From Lyophyllum atratum (lineage: Eukaryota > Basidiomycota > Agaricomycetes > Agaricales > Lyophyllaceae), in assembly GCA_014905825.1 (NCBI GenBank), contig JACGCN010000002.1, forward strand, positions 2,480,001-2,544,000: DNA of 64,000 bases, read 5' to 3'. The notes beneath the pieces are model-generated. The model ran no database searches. It was given only the letters and a program-made list of their open reading frames with translations, and was not told the DNA's origin. A program made the translations under genes and the position numbers. Shown one piece after another: positions 57,145-64,000 of this stretch. Numbering within the stretch: position 1 is the stretch's first letter; each line of letters opens with the position of its first letter.

Positions 57145-58764
57145 GCTCGTCAATGTATCGACATTCTGCATTCTGCTTCTCTCGGCGCGGGCGCCCTCTT
57201 TACTCACCTACCTCTTCCCTCCGAACGTCATTCCTTGATACCACATCCTCTCTTACCGGACCATCGACGTCAACTCATTCCACACCCTTCCGTGTCAGCG
57301 ATCCCCACCCATAGTAGTACCTATCGACTCGGACGCGAGCTCGATGTGGGAACCTGGGCGCGTATCGCACTCGACGGCTGACCCTAGTACCACGGGGACC
57401 TGGACGCAAGTCCGCTGTAGGCACCCGCTCGGACTCTTGGTTGGGTGCCCTTAGTACCTGCTTCTCGGACACGACATTCGGGACTCAAGATATGGATGTG
57501 GACCTCGGCTTCTCAGCGCTACGTGCTTCGTGACCCTTGGATTCTTTGCTTATGACCCGGGACTGCTTGCTGGATATCTATTTGGAGCCGTGACCCGTGA
57601 AGATAATGAAATATAGCTGGAGTGGACCCTCGAATCAGAACCAAATGAATAGAAGATTGCTTGGACCCGTTTCGTCATATAAATCATCATATAAATTATG
57701 TTTAGATGCTTCGGACTTGGACTTTGGTGGATCTTGCTTCGGACTTGTTTATCTTATCCCATTTTATAATTCTCCCGCCCTCGTGCAGTGTATACGTATA
57801 GTAGCATGGAGACTACCTGGATCGAATACAATGAATCTACTTCCTTTTATTTTGTTCCTTCGTCGCATGAGCAAACGATTAGTTTAATCTTGCAGAAAGG
57901 TCGGTGAGAAAACACGAGACGGAGCAACACGGCCGTTAAAGGTGATTGTGGACGAACAAGGCGGCATGCAGCAAGAGTGTCTACATCGTCGTAGTAGAGG
58001 AACGTTGACCACGGGAGCTCAGCGCTCAATGCCAGTAGGCTGGTGAGGGTAGTTCCATCTATGAACAGTCCATCTACAAAGAGCGTGAAAGTTTAAAGAT
58101 ACTTCGAACAGGTCGCTCGCAATGGAACATGTCGAATTCGGATGAGGAGAGCTCCGATGGCTTCATGAAGGGGGTCTTATTGTCATGATGATATACATGA
58201 TAGGTAGATATAGTTGGTAGGAGGACATTGTCAGCGTCTCTCAAACTAACTTAACAAATCTGCTAGGTGTGTAATACGAAAGAAGTAGAAACAACAGAAT
58301 ATATATGGGCAGTGCAGCGAGGACGAGATATAACAGCGGAGCAATGGAGGGAGGCGACGCAGGCGTAAGTAAGTGATGAGGTCTGATGTATATTGGGGTG
58401 TAGAGAGAGCATGATTGGGTAAGGACGCTATATATGTAAGTTGATGGTTGGACTTGGAGTGGAGGAGAGGTGTTAGATATGTATTGCAATAGACAGACAG
58501 ACGGATGGAAAGTCCTAAAGCCAAAATAAAAAGCGGGCGGCACAAGAATGAACATGAATAAAGTAGGATGCAATGGAATGGGAGGGGGAAGGGGTAAATT
58601 GGTTTGCGATCGTCGGTAGTACATAGATAGATTGCGAGGTTGCAGTGGAGAGTGATTTAGAATATACGTGTGCGTGGATCGTGCTTGTTTGTGCGACATG
58701 GAATAAGATAATAAAAAATGACGAAGAAACACTTGCAGGGAATTCGATTTGATATACTGCCTTC
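57145..58764. other. 1.6 kb convergent intergenic region
   Basis: Lies between the membrane-protein gene and the WHI3-type gene. It contains AT-rich stretches and several short unsupported frames, probably long 3' UTRs. I see no repeat or RNA gene. Confidence 0.4.
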
Positions 58765-61700
58765 TCAACCGGCCCTAGCAGCCTCTAGATTATTGGCAGG
58801 TGCAAAATTGTTGTGGAAATGCTGGGAATGCGAGGATGACAAGTGACCATCAGAATGCATCTGGTGGTCGGGTATCGTGGAATGCGGGGGCGGGGTGTTC
58901 GAGAGCCCGAAAGGCGAGAACGTCGAGGAAGGTTGAGCGTTATTGGAGCTTGGCATGCCAAATCCATACCGCGGCATGAATGCGTTCGATGTTCCCGTCA
59001 ATGACGTCGACCCTGCTGACGTGACGCCGAACCCAGACGGAGAGGATGAAAAGAAGCGAGGTGGTGGTGGTGACGACGCAAGGAGTTCGGAGGCGAAGGA
59101 TTGATGTGAAAGCGGGGGAAGTGATGTAGGGCCTATATCTCGACGCAAGATCATGGGAGCAGTGCGTGACTGTTCCTCATTTCTAGGCTGAAATTCCGGA
59201 GCGACGGGTGACACGTAGGAGTTGTTAGCGACGGCATTAATATTGTTATTTTGCATCTGTTGCTGCTGCTGTTGCAGCGAAGGACCACCGCTTCCGGCGC
59301 TAGTAGGAGTACGGACACCAAGCGGGTTCTTGCTGTATGACAAGCGAATGCCACCCTTTACGAGACCTTTGAGAGTGTGCCCATACAGGTCGCTCAGCGC
59401 CTTGGTCGCGTATGGAACGTCTTCGAACTGCAAAGGCCGTGTCAATGGAGGACTGGGGCGGGGACAGAAAGAACATACCTCTACGAAGCACATAGGTCCA
59501 TTACTTTTATGTCGGAAACACAGACGACGGAAGCCAGCTCGCGAATTGAAAAGTTCTCGTAGGCTCTCCTCGAGGTAATCCTGGGGGAAGCCGCTGGGCG
59601 GTGGCGAGGTAGGCAAGTTACCGACGTACAATGTATTGATCTGTTGACAAATGTTATTAGTGACCTGACAATATCTTATGAAATATATGGCGCATACAGG
59701 AGGGTTCTGGTCAACACCATTCCTTGAGCTCGCGCCGGAGGCGGGGGATGGGAGCTGCGGTGACGTTTTCCCACCCTCAGTGTTGACATCTAGTCCACCA
59801 AGGGCCCTAGATAGCTCAGCGTCCGTCTCATGGCCGTCGCTCCCGCCACCAGCGCTTTGCCCATAACTCTGCGGTCCACCGACAACACTCGACGAGCTTG
59901 ATTCAGAGGCTGCCTGGTTAGCACGCGCGGTGGTGTATTGTGGGTCATGCCGCGACTGCTCAAGGAACTGGTGATGCTCCGGAGAGAAGGACCGAGGAGG
60001 GATGTCAAACACATTGCCATTGGGCTGAAGAGGCGGGGATGCGGAACGCTGCGATGATGAGCGAGGTCGGGGCCCACCTCGGCTTCTGACGTTGTCCCAA
60101 GGACCGGGCAGCTCCTCGTGCTGTTGTTGAATGGAGCGGGAGCTGATCATCCCATTGGCAATCATCGCGTTGACCTCGTTCTCCGAAGGTGAGAGGATTC
60201 CAGCGCCATTCTGACCAGGTTGATGCCGCGAAGAATGGGTCAAGGGGACAGGGCCAGGGGGCACTGAGTGGAATGCATCGTACGCGGTCGAGTTGCCTGC
60301 GCGAAGTCCCTTCTTGCGGCGTTCCCTCTCATCATCCTCGGCACGTTCTCGAGGCCCGCGGGTGGCTGGACCATACGAGCCCATGCCTATTGTGCTCATC
60401 ATACCTCGCCTCTCCTCCTCGCGCTCGGGTGCAGGGATGCCGTTGGGACCAGTTGAGTGGATGTGATCGTGCTGCTGCTGTTGCATTTGATCTCTCCACT
60501 GATTCAGTCGCCCATTACCGAGACCCATAGCGCTAAGCGCCCCCAGCTCCCTGGCACCCATCGGTTCGGATCCAATAGTGTACGTTTCCGGACCTCCTGC
60601 GCCCAAGACCGCGCCACTCGCCAATGCTTGCTGTAAAGCACCAGCGCCAGACCCTGCACCAGGACCACTAGCACCTGCCGTGTTAGTTGGTCCCGGGGTC
60701 GTACCTCCCGGAACAGGTCCCACGCCTCTCTTCGTGTGCAGGTTCTTCTTCGCCATCTCCGCCTTCAGGACAGCACCCTTGTCGATATCGACCCTCCGGC
60801 CCTGGAGCCCATCTCGTGCCTGGAGAGCAGCGTCCCGCGTCTTAAACTTGGCGAAACCAATGATCTGCTTCCTCGGCGGCATGTTCATCCCAGGATTCCC
60901 CCCTGCGAGAGCGCCTCCAAGGAATGGCATTCCGGTGAGATCCTCTCCTTGAACGTTTGCAGGCCAAGAAGTCATCGTTCCATCTCGCCCTCCATCGACT
61001 ACCACGCCGCCCTGGTTGACAGTGACGAGATTGTAGGGATCATTGGGTCCACCGAAGCCAGTATACGCATTCCTCAACCCCGCAGAGCCCCCAGGCCCTC
61101 CCCCGACAACACCACCATATGCAGTGTACTCCTTATTAGGGATTTTGAGAGTGGCAGCCTCGAAGTCGGGCGAAAAGGTGAACATGTTCTGGAATTCTCG
61201 TTCCTGTTATTTGTCAGCAAGAGTGATATTGTGGATTTTAGAAACTGTACAGACCTGCATATCTTCGGGGAAACCAACTACGAAGATGGTTGATATCTCT
61301 TCGGTATTCGCCGATGAGCTGGAGGGATTGGCCGTCGACGTATTTGCCGGAGGCGCCAGACCGGGCGGTCCGCTCGGAGTCGCACCAGCATTGATACCGT
61401 TCATCGCAGAGGAGGCAGAAGGTGTAGGCACATGTGGTCCGTATGGAGTCTGCGACGATAACAGGGTACCGTTCGAGTAGGATGCTGAGTAAGCAGGATG
61501 TTGGGGCTGCTGCTGGTGATGCGACTTGCCGCCATTCACCTGGTGTGAGGCGAGCATGTTTGTTGGTGGGTAGATATCAACGAAGGACTTTGGTCCTAGA
61601 CCATTAGTATTCATTTGGGCACCGAAATCGTAGCTAGCACGATGCTCGAAAGGTTGGAGATGCGGTTGAACAGGCGAGGTCATAGTCGTGGGGAAGACCT

Positions 61701-62283
61701 CGGCAGCGGAAGTAGGAAAATATGAAGGGGTGTCGCGGAATGGATTGGAGGGAGGAAGATTGGATCGTGTGGCCTGGTGCCGCGGTCGAGTAGCGGTATA
61801 TTGATTGTAATTGTTGGACCCAAAATTGCTGAAGGTGTCGAGCTTGTGCTGTGGGTGCTGCTGGAACTTTCGAGATTCGTGGTCGACAGCGTAGTCGGGA
61901 TGGATATTGTGTACGCTGTCAGGAATAGAGGCGTACATGTTATTTTGGTGAGCGTATATGGGGTCGTGAGGGGAAATATGCTGCTGATGAAGGGTTTCTG
62001 GGGAGTCGGGATGCGCGAGGGCTTGGTGGTGGGCTTGCATTGCGATATGATATGGAACGGAAGGAGAGCCACCGCCAGATGACGAATTGGAGGTAGAGCC
62101 GTATGAGTGCGCAGCGGCTTGCTCTGAGTCAGAAGATGAGATTGGTTCTGCGTCGGCTTGAGCGTCAAGCGAGTCTAAGAGAGACTTGTTGATAAAGTCC
62201 TCGTCGGATTGATGAGAAGAGAGCTGGGAGAGGGTCGAGGCAGCCAGTGTGGGCAAATGTGAGGGTGGTGTATAAAAAGACAA
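58765..62283 (-). CDS. WHI3: WHI3-type RNA-binding protein with two RRMs
   Basis: RRM protein of the Whi3/Whi4 family, which binds cell-cycle mRNAs and forms condensates (family knowledge). It starts [21 protein letters not shown] long Gln/His/Ser-rich leader precedes an RRM ([14 protein letters not shown], then EREL and [36 protein letters not shown]). An unusually long disordered middle follows. The diagnostic C-terminal RRM comes next: [55 protein letters not shown] and [17 protein letters not shown]. Poly-Gln/Asn tracts follow. Two introns (about 59643-59699 and 59425-59478) are multiples of three without stops, so retention would not break the frame. The first intron is at about 61205-61256. 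Confidence 0.92.
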
Positions 62284-64000
62284 GGATGGGGTCTAGCGCA
62301 TCAACCGAGGGTGGAGAGCGAGCGGAATAGCGCGGTATATGAGTAGGCTAGCCGATGTTGAGCGCGACAAAGTATTAGAGCGCGTGGGGCGGCGGCGAGG
62401 GTAAATGAAGCGGGAATGCGAGAGCGACGACGAGGAGGGCAAACGTGGGTAACAACGGGGGAGATATTGGAGAACCGTGTAGAGAAAGCAAGCGCGACGT
62501 TGACTCCGATGTCGAAAAGGGGGTGGGGGTCGTACGGAGCGATGAGCTCGCAGGTATGTGCGATCGAGAGAGGTATGTGAAAGAAAGTCGGATGGTCCCG
62601 AGTTTGGGGTGTCACATCGAAATCAAATCAACCCAAATACCCCTTTCCCACGCACAGGCCACCAAACAATACTTAAACCTAACCTTAAATGTCACGTGTC
62701 AGCACAATGACGGAGCCGCAGTGACGATGCTGGGCACAGCCAAGAGCAGGTCTAGTCAAAGATGCATTGTCCTACCGATGCGGAGAGGTCGGAGGGCAAG
62801 TCAGCGAGGGGAACAGACGCCAGAGAAACGTGCGCGCCAGCATTGTCATAGACCCTGAACTTGCGCAAAAAATGAGTCTGCTCGTTGTGGTCGATGTGGT
62901 GAAAAAACAAGTGGCAAGCAGGTGTGACTGATGGCTGCGATATGACACCCACGCGATGGACCCATTTCTACCCGTCGCCTCTGGCCTGAGGTTCGTGACA
63001 CCGTCGTGACTACTTTATCTTATTTTCTTCTGTCTTCCTTACTTCTGATTACCCCATTCTAGTACAAGACCACCCCTACGTAGTCTCGGCCTTAACATTG
63101 ACTAGGTTCGCCTATCTTGTCTACGTCGATATCATCATCTGCTGCAACCCGGCGGCCATACTAAACACTATCACTCATCTGTCGCCCCCCACTTCCCAAA
63201 CCGTCAATCAGCTCAATCCATCCTTCACTCTCCCCCAAGCAGGCATACCCGGAGTTTCAGCGAGCCGCCGAGCCATCACCGCAGCTCACAAAGATCAGTC
63301 CTCCGAGCTCCAAGGCAGTATGTAGTACTTAGCTTCGGTTGGGACTACTTCCGTGATCTCAAAGGTGGACCTGTACATGACGCGTGTACTCCAGATCTAT
63401 CGATGTGAAGCTTTGTGGTAATCGATGACATGGTTCTCTAGTTGATAAGATTTGAAGGGGTGGGACAGAGCGCTTGCTCATTACCATGCCTTGAAGACAA
63501 TTTGGTCGTCCTTTAATTTCAAAATCAAGTGAGGTAGCGCAGGGCACGATCTGTACTTCAGTTACAAGTTCGATCTTGTTGATCCCTCAGCTATCCGCTA
63601 TACACAGAATCTACCTATACGCAAACTTATCCGACCAATAAAGCAGGAAACCTGCCACCAAATCAATGTGGTAGATTTGGTAGATCTCTCCACAAATCCA
63701 AAGTGGCACACGCGTTATTTGTGCCTGCTTGCAATCGAAGCTCGGCATTGATGTAGAGCCCGAAGTGGTGGAGGGCAGCAAAGGCTACCGTTGCGTGGTG
63801 GGTTTTCTAAACCGAGAAGCCACATGGAAAAGGGAAGAGATTAAAAATTGGGTGCTAGAGTAAAAAATCTGAGTCAATGTCACCCCCGCAAAAAATCGAG
63901 GTCGCACCTCCTAGGACCACCCACACCAGACCTGCAGCCAAAAAAAATACCATACGGCGTCCTGCTCAGTTTTCACGCCACCTGTGACCACATGCGGTAC
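62284..64000. promoter_or_regulatory. Upstream region of the WHI3-type gene, to the window edge
   Basis: About 1.7 kb without a supported gene. CACGTG lies at 62693-62698, next to a TAAACCTAACCTTAAA stretch. A short 8-bp inverted repeat, ACCAAATC/GATTTGGT, is at 63657-63681. A long upstream region and leader are common for regulators of this kind. I see nothing else. Confidence 0.4.

Noticed and set aside
63098..63325. 75-codon plus-strand frame near the right edge
   Set aside because: It does not begin with ATG, shows no family features and is probably chance.

Overview
This is a 64 kb piece of a fungal nuclear chromosome, most likely from a mushroom-type basidiomycete (Agaricomycotina). 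The genes are close together on both strands. They are cut by many introns of about 50-60 nt with GTRNGT donors and short YAG acceptors, and the proteins are clearly fungal orthologues of conserved eukaryotic families. I found no bacterial operons, CRISPR arrays, rRNA or convincing tRNA.

Layout, left half: NUP98-type nucleoporin (-, cut by the window edge); RPA135, second-largest subunit of RNA polymerase I (+); a large disordered protein with an H2A-like histone fold (-); a protein with three C2H2 fingers (-); NDUFAF5 complex I assembly factor (+); TRM10 tRNA methyltransferase (-); acyl-protein thioesterase (+); a small C-terminally anchored membrane protein (+); TFIIB (-); an NTF2-like/flavin monooxygenase (+); KDM5 histone demethylase (-).

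Right half: a candidate TIR transposon at 30.7-32.1 kb; BST1/PGAP1 GPI inositol deacylase (-); 14-3-3 (-); a small orphan (+); CLPTM1 (+); an orphan with paired-cysteine motifs (+); a SET5-like methyltransferase (-); TOM20 (-); the PP4 regulatory subunit 3 PSY2/SMEK (+); primase large subunit PRI2 (+); an orphan single-pass membrane protein behind a palindromic promoter (+); a WHI3-type RRM protein (-).

The genes do not form a pathway. Most are housekeeping, with a leaning toward transcription, chromatin and cell cycle (RNA polymerase I, TFIIB, KDM5, histone-fold protein, PRI2, PP4R3, WHI3). Several pairs share short divergent promoters: NUP98/RPA135, C2H2/NDUFAF5, TRM10/APT1 and TOM20/PP4R3.

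The most unusual features are very small exons needed to restore frame or a family motif (4 nt in CLPTM1, 6 nt in the monooxygenase, 12 nt inside the histone fold). Next are the histone-fold protein itself, a 1.3 kb element with perfect 28-bp inverted repeats and a 9-bp flanking duplication, a nested palindrome just upstream of a TATA box, and a cluster of single-base frame breaks in RPA135 and other genes between 1 and 27 kb. Those breaks look more like consensus errors than gene decay, but they need read-level checking.
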